A DNA stretch of 64,000 nucleotides from an uncultured Eisenbergiella sp. (GTDB lineage Bacteria; Bacillota; Clostridia; Lachnospirales; Lachnospiraceae): contig CAJUEL010000019.1 of NCBI GenBank assembly GCA_910585455.1, positions 1 to 64,000 on the forward strand. The letters are read 5' to 3'. Under the pieces are notes generated by a model, which searched no databases, was not told where the DNA came from, and saw nothing but the letters and a program-made list of their open reading frames with translations. This document shows positions 1-8,018 of this stretch, one piece after another (within the stretch, counting starts at the first letter, position 1; every line of letters starts with the position of its first letter). A program made the translations under genes and the position numbers.

Positions 1-52
1 CCGGGCGGATTCGGGACTTTCACCCGTTGGAAACGTGCGCCGCCAAGCACAC
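1..52 (-). mobile_element. 5' end of a group II intron (partial, continues past the window edge)
   Basis: Read on the minus strand from position 52, the sequence starts GTGTG, the group II intron 5' consensus. It continues into a segment containing ACGGGTGAAAGTCCCG, typical of domain I of bacterial group II introns. It sits just behind the GC-rich hairpin at 60-87, and class C introns insert right after intrinsic terminators. Only about 52 bases are visible, so neither the reverse transcriptase nor domain V can be checked. The call rests on recognition of the domain I motif. Confidence 0.6.
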
Positions 53-87
53 CATACAACGCGCGGCTGCCAGCCGACAGCCGCGCG
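53..87 (-). terminator. hairpin ending the nucleoside salvage operon
   Basis: A perfect 10-bp stem (60-69 with 78-87, CGCGCGGCTG/CAGCCGCGCG) follows the permease stop. On the minus strand it is followed by TTGTATG, a weak T-rich run. The T tract may have been interrupted by the intron that seems to begin at 52. Confidence 0.6.
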
Positions 88-101
88 ATACTTTTATATG
101 C

Positions 102-1472
102 TTATAAGAAAATGTACTTCAAAATGAAAATCACGGTCAGCACATACATCAGCCAGTTGACCTTCTTCTCCTTGTTCTTCCCTGCGATCAGATGAAGCAG
201 CGTATAGGAAATCACGCCGATCGCGATACCCTCGGAAATGCTGTATGCCAAAGGCATGGCGATGATCGCCAGAAATGCGGGAATCCCCTCCAGCGCATCG
301 CCAAAGTTGATTCTGGTGACATTGCTGATCATGAAGAAGCCGACCAGGATCAGCGCAGGCGCCGTCGCAAAGGAAGGAATCGTCAAAAACAGCGGCGAGA
401 AAACCAGCGCCAGAAGGAACAGAAGTCCCGTGGTGACCGCCGTCAGACCGGTGCTTCCGCCCTCGGTGACGCCGGAAGCGCTTTCCACGAAGGTCGTCGT
501 GGTGGAAGTACCCAACACCGCACCCACGCTGGTCGCCAGCGCGTCCGCCAAAAGCGCGCCCTTGATGCGGGGCAGTTTTCCGTCTCTGTCCAGCATGTTC
601 GCCTTGGATGCGACGCCGATCAAAGTGCCCAGCGTGTCAAAAATATCCACAAACAAAAATGCAAAGAGGATCGTGATGAAATCCAGAATCTTTACGGCAC
701 CGAAATCAGCCTTGAATACCTGCCCGAAGGTCAGCCCCAGGGAACTGAAATCAAAGCTCACAAAAGAGGTGGGAATCACGGAGTACATGCCCAGCTCCGG
801 ATTCGGCACATAAATGCCAACCAGCTCACAGATAATGCCCAGCACCCATGTGATCAGGATACCCAACAGAATGTTGCCCTTCACATTTTTTACAATCAGA
901 ATGCCCATGATGAGCACGCCGATCAGCGCCAGCAGCGCGCCAACGCCAACGGAATGGAAATTTTCCCCCTTAAACGTCTGGTAGGTGATCAGCGTGGATT
1001 CGTTGCCCACCACCAGCTTCGCGTTCTGCAGTCCGATGAAAGCGATGAATAAGCCGATGCCCGCGCTCACCGCATGCTTTAAGGTGAGGGGAATGGAATT
1101 GAAAATCGCCTCACGCACATTCGTGACGGAAAGCACGATGAAAATCAATCCCTCCACAAATACCGCCGCCAACGCGATCTGCCAGGAATACCCCATGGTG
1201 CCGCAGACCACGAATGCGAAGTAAGCGTTCAGTCCCATGCCGGGAGCCAGCGCAAAGGGATAATTGGACAACGCCGCCATGAGCACGGTTCCGATGAAGG
1301 AAGCCAGCGCCGTCGCGATCAGAATCGCGTTTGCATCCATTCCGGAAGCGGAAAGGATAGATGGATTCACTGCCAGGATATATGCCATGGTCATGAAGGT
1401 CGTAAGTCCCGCCATCATTTCCGTTTTGACATCCGTCCCGTTCTCCTTGAGCTTGAAAAACTTTTCTAACAT
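102..1472 (-). CDS. NCS2-family purine (guanine/hypoxanthine-type) permease
   Basis: A 456-residue polytopic membrane protein of the AzgA/PbuG branch of NCS2 nucleobase transporters, expected to import hypoxanthine, guanine or adenine by cation symport. The N-terminal segment AGLTTFMTMAYILAVNP and the later TSVGAVLGTSTTTTFVESA stretch are hallmarks of the branch; about a dozen hydrophobic segments follow. The ATG at 1472 was chosen because AGGAGG lies six bases upstream; an earlier in-frame ATG at 1499 has no such site. It is the last gene of an operon with a nucleoside phosphorylase and cytidine deaminase, which fits uptake of bases for salvage. The exact base is not determined by sequence. 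Confidence 0.9.
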   Translation of the reverse strand: MLEKFFKLKENGTDVKTEMMAGLTTFMTMAYILAVNPSILSASGMDANAILIATALASFIGTVLMAALSNYPFALAPGMGLNAYFAFVVCGTMGYSWQIALAAVFVEGLIFIVLSVTNVREAIFNSIPLTLKHAVSAGIGLFIAFIGLQNAKLVVGNESTLITYQTFKGENFHSVGVGALLALIGVLIMGILIVKNVKGNILLGILITWVLGIICELVGIYVPNPELGMYSVIPTSFVSFDFSSLGLTFGQVFKADFGAVKILDFITILFAFLFVDIFDTLGTLIGVASKANMLDRDGKLPRIKGALLADALATSVGAVLGTSTTTTFVESASGVTEGGSTGLTAVTTGLLFLLALVFSPLFLTIPSFATAPALILVGFFMISNVTRINFGDALEGIPAFLAIIAMPLAYSISEGIAIGVISYTLLHLIAGKNKEKKVNWLMYVLTVIFILKYIFL

Positions 1473-1497
1473 CTCATACCTCCTAAGAAAAATTGGC

Positions 1498-1515
1498 ATG
1501 CGCCATTGTTGGCAC
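1498..1515. repeat. 18-base repeat upstream of the purine permease gene (copy a)
   Basis: ATGCGCCATTGTTGGCAC, 26 bases upstream of the permease start and identical to 37444-37461. A chance 18-base match in a window this size is possible but not likely; the same strand and position relative to a gene argue for function. Confidence 0.6.
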
Positions 1516-1544
1516 TCCTCTTTTGTATGGGTGCCGGTTACTTA

Positions 1545-2822
1545 TCATACAGCGGATAACCGCTTCATGATCTCATTCGCCCTGGCATAGATTTTTTCCG
1601 CGTCCACGCCGTTTTCATACGCCCCGTTATAGTAAAGAATTTTTCCGTTGATCATGGTCATTTTCACGTTCTGCTTGCTGCCGCTGTACACGATGTTTTT
1701 CGTGATATTGTTGAGCGGCTGCATGTTGGGCTGATGCAGGTCGATCATGATGATATCGGCAAGCTTGCCTGCCGCCAGCACATCGGCGTCTAAAAGTCCC
1801 ATGGCACGAGCGCCGTTTACCGTCGCCATCCGGAGCACCTCATGGGCGTCCACCGCGGCGGCGTCCTTCTGCAAAAGCTTCGCAAGCCCCGTCACCAAAA
1901 ACATCTCCCGGAACATATCCAGACAGTTATTGCTGGAGGGACCGTCTGTGCCGATCGCCACCCGCATGCCCTTTTCCAGAAAACGCCCGATCGGCGCAAT
2001 GCCGCTGGCCAGCTTCGTATTGGAGCCGGGATTTGTCACCGCATAAAGCCCCTTTCTCACAAACAGATCCATATCCTCTTCCGTAAAGTAAACGCAGTGA
2101 TACCCGCCGCCGCCGAAATCAAACAGCCCCAGGGAATCAAACAGCTGTGGCGGCGTCATGCCGTAACGGCCGATGCATTCGTCCGTTTCCAGCTTTGTCT
2201 CCGACATATGAGAAAACAGCGGCGCCTGGTACTGATGGATCAGGGCGGAAACCTCCTCCAGCAGCGGCTTATCACAGGTATACTCCGCATGCACGCCCAT
2301 CATATAGCTGATTAGCGGATCCATGCCGTTTAAGCTCTTGTAACGGTTTTCCATTTCCGCCACGGAAGGGCCGAACTTGTTTAAGCCGCTGACCAGCACG
2401 CAGCGCATCCCCATATCGATACACGCCTGCGCGATATCCTTCGGAGAAAGATACATATCAAAAATGGAAGTCACACCGGTGGTCAGATATTCCAGAATCG
2501 CGAGCTGGGTCAGATCGTAATTGTCCTGCTCCGTCATTTTCGCTTCCATCGGGAAAATCTTTGTGTTGAGCCATTCCTGCAGGGGCATATCGTCCGCATA
2601 GGAACGCATGACAGTCATGCCGGAATGGGTGTGGGCATTTTTAAAGCCCGGCATCAGCACATTGCCCTGACAGTCGATCTCCCTGTCCCATTTCGTCCCG
2701 TCCGCCGCCTTCGGAACGCCCACATAGGAAATTTTCTCATCCTGTGTCCAAAGCTCTCCCTCGATCAGGTCGCAGCCTGTGTCCATCGTTAAAATTCTCG
2801 CATTGTAAAAACGAATTTTCAC
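1545..2822 (-). CDS. amidohydrolase, MTA/SAH deaminase-like (MtaD/TrzN type)
   Basis: A 425-residue metal-dependent amidohydrolase with a TIM-barrel fold. Visible metal ligands are the N-terminal HTH pair (NAHTHSG, His64 and His66), a mid-protein GVHAEYT histidine, the MSET histidine region and the C-terminal Asp in GTDGPSSNN. This pattern and length fit 5-methylthioadenosine/S-adenosylhomocysteine deaminases and related chlorohydrolase-like enzymes. It lies 17 bases after cdd and 72 before the permease in the same operon, which supports a purine nucleoside or adenine-ring deaminase role. Substrate specificity in this family is often misannotated, so MTA/SAH is only the best guess. Confidence 0.8.
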   Translation of the reverse strand: MKIRFYNARILTMDTGCDLIEGELWTQDEKISYVGVPKAADGTKWDREIDCQGNVLMPGFKNAHTHSGMTVMRSYADDMPLQEWLNTKIFPMEAKMTEQDNYDLTQLAILEYLTTGVTSIFDMYLSPKDIAQACIDMGMRCVLVSGLNKFGPSVAEMENRYKSLNGMDPLISYMMGVHAEYTCDKPLLEEVSALIHQYQAPLFSHMSETKLETDECIGRYGMTPPQLFDSLGLFDFGGGGYHCVYFTEEDMDLFVRKGLYAVTNPGSNTKLASGIAPIGRFLEKGMRVAIGTDGPSSNNCLDMFREMFLVTGLAKLLQKDAAAVDAHEVLRMATVNGARAMGLLDADVLAAGKLADIIMIDLHQPNMQPLNNITKNIVYSGSKQNVKMTMINGKILYYNGAYENGVDAEKIYARANEIMKRLSAV

Positions 2823-2839
2823 CTGTTCTCTCCTTCTTT

Positions 2840-3250
2840 CTAAGCCAGATTGTCCGGTCCGAAGCCTTCCGGCAGCAGATCGGCCAGCGTCCGCTTTTCA
2901 TATTCCTCTTCCGATTTCGCCACGATCACCGTAAAGCGCTGCGGATCGCAAAACTCCATCATCACCTGCCGGCACACGCCGCAGGGCCAGGCAAGCTGCG
3001 TCACATTGCCCGCCGGACTTCCCACAACCGCAATCGCCACAAAGCCTCTCTCACCCTCGCTCACCGCTTTGAAAAAGGCGGTCCGCTCGGCACAGACTGT
3101 GGGCGTATACGCCGCATTTTCAATGTTGCAGCCGGTATAAACCCTGCCGCTTTGTGCCAGCAGCGCCGCGCCGACGCAGAAGCCCGAATAGGGCGAATAG
3201 GAAGATTCCCGCGCCAAAAGCGCTGCCGCAATCAGTTCTCTCTCGCTCAT
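2840..3250 (-). CDS. cdd: cytidine deaminase
   Basis: A 136-residue homotetramer-type cytidine deaminase converting cytidine and deoxycytidine to uridine and deoxyuridine. The catalytic zinc site is complete: CNIENAAY, CAERTA with the catalytic Glu, and PCGVCRQ with the two further zinc cysteines. The length is normal for the family. The start at 3250 has a good site (AAGGAGGGCGGC then ATG). It lies 17 bases downstream of the purine nucleoside phosphorylase gene and is almost certainly co-transcribed with it, giving one operon that salvages both pyrimidine and purine nucleosides. Confidence 0.95.
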   Translation of the reverse strand: MSERELIAAALLARESSYSPYSGFCVGAALLAQSGRVYTGCNIENAAYTPTVCAERTAFFKAVSEGERGFVAIAVVGSPAGNVTQLAWPCGVCRQVMMEFCDPQRFTVIVAKSEEEYEKRTLADLLPEGFGPDNLA

Positions 3251-3267
3251 GCCGCCCTCCTTCGTAT

Positions 3268-4101
3268 TTATAAGACCTGTTTAAAATTGGTCACGGCTTC
3301 CGTCACGAGCCTGCGGAATTTCGGCGCCGCCGCATTTGCCGCTTCCTGTACCTCTTCATGGGTCAACGGATTTGCCGTCATGCCCGCCGCCAGGTTGCAG
3401 ACACAGGAAATACAGCAGATTTTCATGCCCATATGATTCGCCGCGATCGCTTCCACCACCGTGGACATGCCCACCGCATCCACGCCCAGCTTATGAAGCA
3501 GCTGTATCTCCGCAGGTGATTCGAAGGAAGGACCTGTCAGCTGCGCATATACACCCTCTTTTAAGGTGATGCCGCTCTCCTTTGCCGTACGCCGCAGAAT
3601 ATCCTGTAAATCCCCGTCATACACATGGGTCATGTCCGGGAAACGCACGCCCAGCTCGTCGATGTTGGCGCCGATCAGGGGATTGGGCGCCCAGAGGGAA
3701 ACGTGGTCGTTGAGCATCATGAAATCTCCTGCCGTAAAGGAAGGGTTGATGCCGCCGGAAGCGTTGGTTAAAAACAGGATCTTCGCTCCCATCAGCTTCA
3801 TCAGCCGCGCCGGAAGCACCACATCGGAAATCGGATAGCCCTCATAATAATGCACCCTGCCCTTCATGCAGACCACGGGCACATCGTTCACATACCCGAA
3901 AATGAATTTGCCGGCATGTCCCGGCACGGTGGAAATCGGGAAGCCCTCTATCTCATGATAGTCCAGCTCCGCCTCCACTCTGATATCGTTGGCATAATCG
4001 CCAAGCCCCGAGCCTAACACGATGGCGACCTCGGGCCTGAAATCAATTTTGCTTTGGAAGCTTTCGTAACACTTCATCAGTTTTTCATATACGGGATTCA
4101 T
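3268..4101 (-). CDS. punA: purine nucleoside phosphorylase (trimeric, inosine/guanosine type)
   Basis: A 277-residue purine nucleoside phosphorylase that cleaves purine nucleosides with phosphate to the base plus (deoxy)ribose 1-phosphate. The phosphate loop VLGSGLGDYAN, the NDHVSLWAPNPLIGAN stretch, the ESPAEIQ motif and the GMSTVVEAIAANHMG base-binding loop identify the trimeric PunA/PNP class rather than hexameric DeoD. It is the first gene of the salvage operon. A promoter sits about 60 bases upstream (4159-4187) and GAGGAGGTATTTTGT precedes the ATG. No purine riboswitch was recognised in its leader. Confidence 0.95.
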   Translation of the reverse strand: MNPVYEKLMKCYESFQSKIDFRPEVAIVLGSGLGDYANDIRVEAELDYHEIEGFPISTVPGHAGKFIFGYVNDVPVVCMKGRVHYYEGYPISDVVLPARLMKLMGAKILFLTNASGGINPSFTAGDFMMLNDHVSLWAPNPLIGANIDELGVRFPDMTHVYDGDLQDILRRTAKESGITLKEGVYAQLTGPSFESPAEIQLLHKLGVDAVGMSTVVEAIAANHMGMKICCISCVCNLAAGMTANPLTHEEVQEAANAAAPKFRRLVTEAVTNFKQVL

Positions 4102-4158
4102 ACAAAATACCTCCTCTCATCAATGCTGCCTGTACAGCTGTTTTTTCTCTATTTTTAT

Positions 4159-4187
4159 ACTATAATCGATAATTGGAAATTGCACAA
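4159..4187 (-). promoter_or_regulatory. sigma-A-like promoter of the nucleoside salvage operon
   Basis: On the minus strand TTGTGC (4182-4187), a 17-base spacer and TATAGT (4159-4164) lie about 57 bases before the punA start. The rest of the gene-free stretch 4102-4436 holds this promoter, a terminator at 4388-4425 and AT-rich sequence with no convincing gene. Confidence 0.55.
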
Positions 4188-4387
4188 GGCATAATGGAAA
4201 AGAATCGAAGAAATATTCCGGGGTATATGCATTCCCATTTTGCATATGCTATCATGCCAATAGGCAAAAAGCTGCAAAAATTGCTCGCAGAAGTGAATAA
4301 AATCCGGTATATACTACATGTGTACTGCCTGTATATTACGAGCTCATTTTTCACCAGCTTTAGATAAATTATCTGAAAATTCCGAAA

Positions 4388-4425
4388 ATTAAAAAATCCC
4401 CGGAAATACTGAACTTCCGGGGATT
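4388..4425 (-). terminator. intrinsic terminator of gdhA
   Basis: An 11-bp stem (AATCCCCGGAA with TTCCGGGGATT, 4395-4405 and 4415-4425) with a nine-base loop is followed on the minus strand by TTTTTTAATTTT. It starts 12 bases after the gdhA stop. Confidence 0.9.
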
Positions 4426-4436
4426 CCATGATTCAA

Positions 4437-5771
4437 TTAGACAATTCCTTGCGCATTCATGGCATCCACGACCTTCTCAAAGCCCGCAATATTCGCGCCG
4501 ACAACATAGTTGCCCGCAAAACCGTATTTCTTAGCAGCCTCATCCAGATTGTGGAAAATGTTCACCATGATATTCTGCAGCTTTGCATCCACCTCTTCAA
4601 AGCTCCAGCTTAAGCGTTCGCTGTTCTGGCTCATTTCCAGCGCGCTGGTCGCTACGCCGCCCGCATTGGCAGCCTTGCCGGGCACGAACAGAACGCCGTT
4701 CTTCTGCAGGTATTCGGTCGCTTCCAGAGTGGTAGGCATATTCGCGCCTTCACATACCGCCTTACAACCGTTTGCCACCAGCCCTTCCGCATCGGAAAGC
4801 TGCAGCTCGTTCTGGGTCGCACAGGGAAGAGCGATGTCCACCTTCACACTCCATACGCCCTTGCCGGAATGATATTCCGCATTGGTTCTCGTATTGACGT
4901 ATTCGGACAGCCTTGCGCGCTTCACCTCTTTGAGCTCCTTGAGCAGGGCGAGATCAATTCCTTCCGGATCATAAATCCAGCCGGTAGAATCGGATGCGGT
5001 CACAGGCTTTGCGCCCATCTGATATGCCTTCTCAATCGCATAGATGGCGACGTTGCCCGCACCGGATACCGCTATGGTCTTACCTGCGATATCAATGCCG
5101 TTCTCCTTAAGCATTTCTTTTGTGATATATAACAGACCGTATCCGGTCGCTTCTTTCCTTGCCAGGGAACCGCCGTATGTAAGCCCCTTGCCGGTCAGAA
5201 CGCCCTCGTACATGTTGCGGATTCTCTTATACTGTCCATACATGAAACCGATCTCTCTGCCGCCTACGCCGATATCTCCGGCAGGCACATCCGTGTCCGC
5301 GCCGATATGGCGGTACAGCTCTGTCATGAAGCTCTGGCAGAAAGCCATCACTTCCCTGTCGGATTTTCCCTTGGGATCGAAATCGGAACCGCCCTTGCCG
5401 CCGCCGATAGGCAGACCGGTCAGAGAATTCTTAAATACCTGCTCAAAGCCTAAAAACTTGATAATACCCAGATTTACAGAAGGATGGAAACGAAGACCTC
5501 CCTTATAAGGTCCGATCGCACTGTTGAACTGTACGCGGAAACCGATATTCACCTGAACCTGTCCCTTGTCATCCACCCAGGGCACACGGAACATAATCTG
5601 CCTTTCAGGATTGGTCAACCTCTCCAGCAACGCGTTTTTGCGGAACGCCTCTTCGTTCGCCTCCACCACGACACGCAGGGATTCCAGCACCTCTTTTACC
5701 GCCTGATGAAACTCAGGCTGTGCAGGGTTCTTCTCAACTACCTGCGCAATTACCTCATCTACATAAGACAT
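4437..5771 (-). CDS. gdhA: NADP-specific glutamate dehydrogenase
   Basis: A 444-residue hexameric-class glutamate dehydrogenase that aminates 2-oxoglutarate to glutamate with NAD(P)H. The substrate-binding motif KNSLTGLPIGGGKGGSDFDP with its catalytic lysines is intact, as are the GPYKGGLRFHPSVN segment and the Rossmann GAGNVAIYA motif. Length and N-terminus match bacterial NADP-type GdhA. It is monocistronic, with its own promoter (5822-5850) and terminator. Together with citrate synthase-like and icd genes at 42-46 kb it gives a full route from citrate to glutamate apart from aconitase. Confidence 0.97.
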   Translation of the reverse strand: MSYVDEVIAQVVEKNPAQPEFHQAVKEVLESLRVVVEANEEAFRKNALLERLTNPERQIMFRVPWVDDKGQVQVNIGFRVQFNSAIGPYKGGLRFHPSVNLGIIKFLGFEQVFKNSLTGLPIGGGKGGSDFDPKGKSDREVMAFCQSFMTELYRHIGADTDVPAGDIGVGGREIGFMYGQYKRIRNMYEGVLTGKGLTYGGSLARKEATGYGLLYITKEMLKENGIDIAGKTIAVSGAGNVAIYAIEKAYQMGAKPVTASDSTGWIYDPEGIDLALLKELKEVKRARLSEYVNTRTNAEYHSGKGVWSVKVDIALPCATQNELQLSDAEGLVANGCKAVCEGANMPTTLEATEYLQKNGVLFVPGKAANAGGVATSALEMSQNSERLSWSFEEVDAKLQNIMVNIFHNLDEAAKKYGFAGNYVVGANIAGFEKVVDAMNAQGIV

Positions 5772-5821
5772 TCTGTTTGTCCTCCTTCTAAACTAAAAAG
5801 CATTAACTCTTTCCGGAAGTT

Positions 5822-5850
5822 ATTATATACTGATTGTCTTTTCAGCGCAA
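5822..5850 (-). promoter_or_regulatory. promoter of gdhA
   Basis: On the minus strand TTGCGC (5845-5850), 17 bases and TATAAT (5822-5827) lie about 50 bases upstream of the gdhA ATG, which is preceded by AGAAGGAGGACAAACAG. Confidence 0.65.
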
Positions 5851-5887
5851 GCACTTTATTACATTAACTTGAAAAAATTTTTATGCT

Positions 5888-6319
5888 TTACAGATACTTC
5901 TTTAACTCTTTTATATTATTTTCTTCAAAATCCATGAGTTCCTTTGCAAGTTCTACGGTCTGCTCCCCTGCCTGTGCGTTATGGTTCATCGCCTTCCACA
6001 AATCCGACAGTCCCATGCTGCTTCCGCGGATCATCAATTCCGCAAGGTGGCTGGTGGAGGAATTGAGCAAGGTGTTGCCCGTGATCGCTGCGGAAAGCAT
6101 CATCCGGTTCACCTTGCTTTCCGGATCAGGTCTCTGCCTGCCCGCAAGCAGCTGGGCCCGCGCCCGGTCATGGATTTCTCCATATTTAAAGGATTCCCGC
6201 GCCAGCATCAATGCCATACCGTCATCATAGACCTTGTTGCCCACCACCTCCAGCGCATGCATGCCCATTTCTGTATTCTTTTGAATTTCCCGCAGCAATT
6301 GTACATCATCCTTTTTCAT
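5888..6319 (-). CDS. uncharacterised helical protein, 143 aa
   Basis: I do not recognise a named family. The protein is predicted almost entirely helical, without signal peptide or membrane segment. It contains a run of regularly spaced polar/hydrophobic residues (EIQKNTEMGMHALEVV, then SSTSHLAELMIRGSSMGLSDLWKAM) and ends in a charged, probably coiled helix. The size and helix pattern would suit a four-helix bundle of the ferritin-like or phage/spore-associated kind, but no di-iron EXXH motif is present. The start is well supported by AAGGAGGGTATTGC before the ATG at 6319. It stands alone between gdhA and the SH3b gene, so context gives no clue. Confidence 0.75.
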   Translation of the reverse strand: MKKDDVQLLREIQKNTEMGMHALEVVGNKVYDDGMALMLARESFKYGEIHDRARAQLLAGRQRPDPESKVNRMMLSAAITGNTLLNSSTSHLAELMIRGSSMGLSDLWKAMNHNAQAGEQTVELAKELMDFEENNIKELKKYL

Positions 6320-6389
6320 GCAATACCCTCCTTTTCTGTCGGCCTAAACCCCTTACATTGTTTCTGAACTGTACCCTATTTTCTCCTTT

Positions 6390-6436
6390 TTTTGAAAAAA
6401 TATACGCCTGCCCGGCAATCTGCCGTTCAGGCGTAT
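6390..6436 (-). terminator. intrinsic terminator after the SH3b protein gene
   Basis: Outer stem ATACGCCTG/CAGGCGTAT (6402-6410 with 6428-6436) encloses a second small stem. On the minus strand it runs into ATTTTTTC. It starts about 30 bases after the stop at 6466. Confidence 0.85.
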
Positions 6437-6465
6437 CTTACATTCCATCTATAACATCTGTAGCG

Positions 6466-7734
6466 TCATTCCATAACCTTCAACACTTCTGTTTTCACAT
6501 ATCCCGTCTGCCCCTTGTACTTCACTCTCGTCCAGCCGTCCGCCTGCTTCATCAGAATTTCCAGTTCATCTCCCTGGTAGCATACGCCAAGCTTATCCGC
6601 ATTCTCGCTTGCCGCTTTGCGGACATTGATCGTATCTCCAACCTTGATCTTTTCGCCGGATGCTACCTGCGCACCGCCATCCTCTGCCGGCGCCGCCTGA
6701 TCATCTCCATTTTCAGCTTCTCCTTCCGCTGCCAAAGCTTCCAGATAATCAGATTTGATATATCCTTCTTTTCCCTCGTATTCGACCTTCGTCCAACCGT
6801 TTGCCTTGCTCTCCAGAAGCGGCAACACGGTACCTGTCTGTACCTTTCCAAGCTTCTCCGCCTGTTCGCTGTCAGATGCCCGGACATTCACCACATCGGT
6901 TGCCCTTACCTGCGTTGCATTGACTGACGGTTCCGGTTCAGGCGCTGCCTCCTGCTGCTCCTGTGATTCCGCTTCCGCCTCTGCCAGCGCTTCACCAACT
7001 TCCACTTTCAAATCCTTGCGCATCTGTGCGAGGTAATTGTTCAAATCCTTGTTTTCTAAAACTACCTCATTGAATTTCACCTGCACACGGTTCATCAGAT
7101 CCACTACATCATCCTGCGCTGAAATTTCCTCCAGATACAGGTTTTCCGCTTCGTCAACCTCCCCCTCCTGAATATAACAGCTTCCATCCTCTCTCGTATA
7201 AACCAGATAAGGGCTGATTCCAGGAACCAGGGTTTCCATATCCTTAAATTTTACTTCATAATATACATACACCACATAGGAATTATCCACAGGACCGGCC
7301 TTGGTATAGCATTTCAGGTCCCGGTATTCCTCGATATAGGCGCTTCTCTTTTGCTGATAGATCAACGTTTCCTCATCTGCCGAATCCGTCAACGTCCTGA
7401 TCTTCTCAATATCGCCATCCGTCGCCGCCTGATAATAGTCCTTCATCAACGCGTTTATCTGAGGATATGCGTCTTCCTCCAACGCAACCTCCTCCGTTCC
7501 CGCGCTTTCACTGCTCTCCGCACTTTCCACAGAAGCGCTCTCAGTCCCCTGACCTGCCACATCCTGCGCCGGATCCGAGGACGCCTGCTGCGCGTTCTTC
7601 CCCGCAAACACTCCCGCAATGATTGCGATAATGAGGATAACGGCGAGTAAAACGCCGATCACTGCCACCTTTCTGTTCTTATTTCCCATAGTCTGTCCCG
7701 TATTTCTCACAGGTTCCTTTTCCTGTACGTTCAT
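6466..7734 (-). CDS. membrane-anchored protein with two C-terminal bacterial SH3 domains
   Basis: A 422-residue protein: short basic cytoplasmic N-terminus, one transmembrane helix (VAVIGVLLAVILIIAIIAGVF, about residues 22-42), an acidic Ser/Glu-rich linker, an uncharacterised extracellular region with an NTF2-like look (ALMKDYYQAATDGDIEKI), an acidic coiled stretch, then two SH3b repeats (VVNVRASDSEQAEKLGKV... and TINVRKAASENADKLGV...). SH3b domains bind cell-wall peptides, so an envelope role is likely. The start at 7734 is preferred over a longer frame because that frame runs into the tRNA gene; AAAGGTTGGGA precedes it. The substrate is unknown. Confidence 0.8.
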   Translation of the reverse strand: MNVQEKEPVRNTGQTMGNKNRKVAVIGVLLAVILIIAIIAGVFAGKNAQQASSDPAQDVAGQGTESASVESAESSESAGTEEVALEEDAYPQINALMKDYYQAATDGDIEKIRTLTDSADEETLIYQQKRSAYIEEYRDLKCYTKAGPVDNSYVVYVYYEVKFKDMETLVPGISPYLVYTREDGSCYIQEGEVDEAENLYLEEISAQDDVVDLMNRVQVKFNEVVLENKDLNNYLAQMRKDLKVEVGEALAEAEAESQEQQEAAPEPEPSVNATQVRATDVVNVRASDSEQAEKLGKVQTGTVLPLLESKANGWTKVEYEGKEGYIKSDYLEALAAEGEAENGDDQAAPAEDGGAQVASGEKIKVGDTINVRKAASENADKLGVCYQGDELEILMKQADGWTRVKYKGQTGYVKTEVLKVME

Positions 7735-7780
7735 ATGATCCCAACCTTTATGAGCAAAGCAAAATCTCCCGATAAAAAGC

Positions 7781-7911
7781 AGAGTGATGCAAAATGCAAC
7801 CGACAGGACTCGAACCTGCACCAAAGGCGTCGGAGGCCTTCGTTCTATCCATTAGACTACGGTTGCATATCGTAATATCAAAGATATTACAGAATTGTTA
7901 CGCATCACTCT
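7781..7911. repeat. 10-bp perfect inverted repeat bracketing the tRNA gene
   Basis: AGAGTGATGC at 7781-7790 and GCATCACTCT at 7902-7911 are exact reverse complements on either side of the tRNA. In the primary transcript they could form a closing stem around the tRNA. Between the second copy and the tRNA lies another small palindrome, GTAATATC-AAA-GATATTAC. Confidence 0.7.
7795..7866 (-). tRNA. tRNA-Arg (anticodon CCG)
   Basis: A complete cloverleaf can be drawn on the minus strand: acceptor GCAACCG pairing with CGGTTGC, discriminator A at 7795, anticodon stem AAGGC/GCCTT with loop CTCCGAC (anticodon CCG, reading CGG), and a T arm with TTCGAGT. CCA is not encoded. It lies between the GGDEF gene and the SH3b gene, with its own promoter, and is bracketed by a 10-base inverted repeat (7781-7790 and 7902-7911). 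Confidence 0.95.
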
Positions 7912-7917
7912 TTTGAC

Positions 7918-7946
7918 ATAATAGCACAGGATTATCATTTTGTCCA
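7918..7946 (-). promoter_or_regulatory. promoter of tRNA-Arg
   Basis: On the minus strand TGGACA (7941-7946), 17 bases and TATTAT (7918-7923) lie about 52 bases before the mature tRNA 5' end. Initiation would include the upstream half of the flanking inverted repeat. Confidence 0.6.
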
Positions 7947-8018
7947 GCAATTTTTATAAAGTTTGCATTTCCATCTTATTCCTGTCGGTATAACATACAG
8001 AGAGCCCTGATATGACCA

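Noticed and set aside
4102..4436. Purine riboswitch ahead of the nucleoside salvage operon
   Set aside because: The leader of punA is short and lacks the conserved purine-aptamer core; only a promoter and the gdhA terminator were found.
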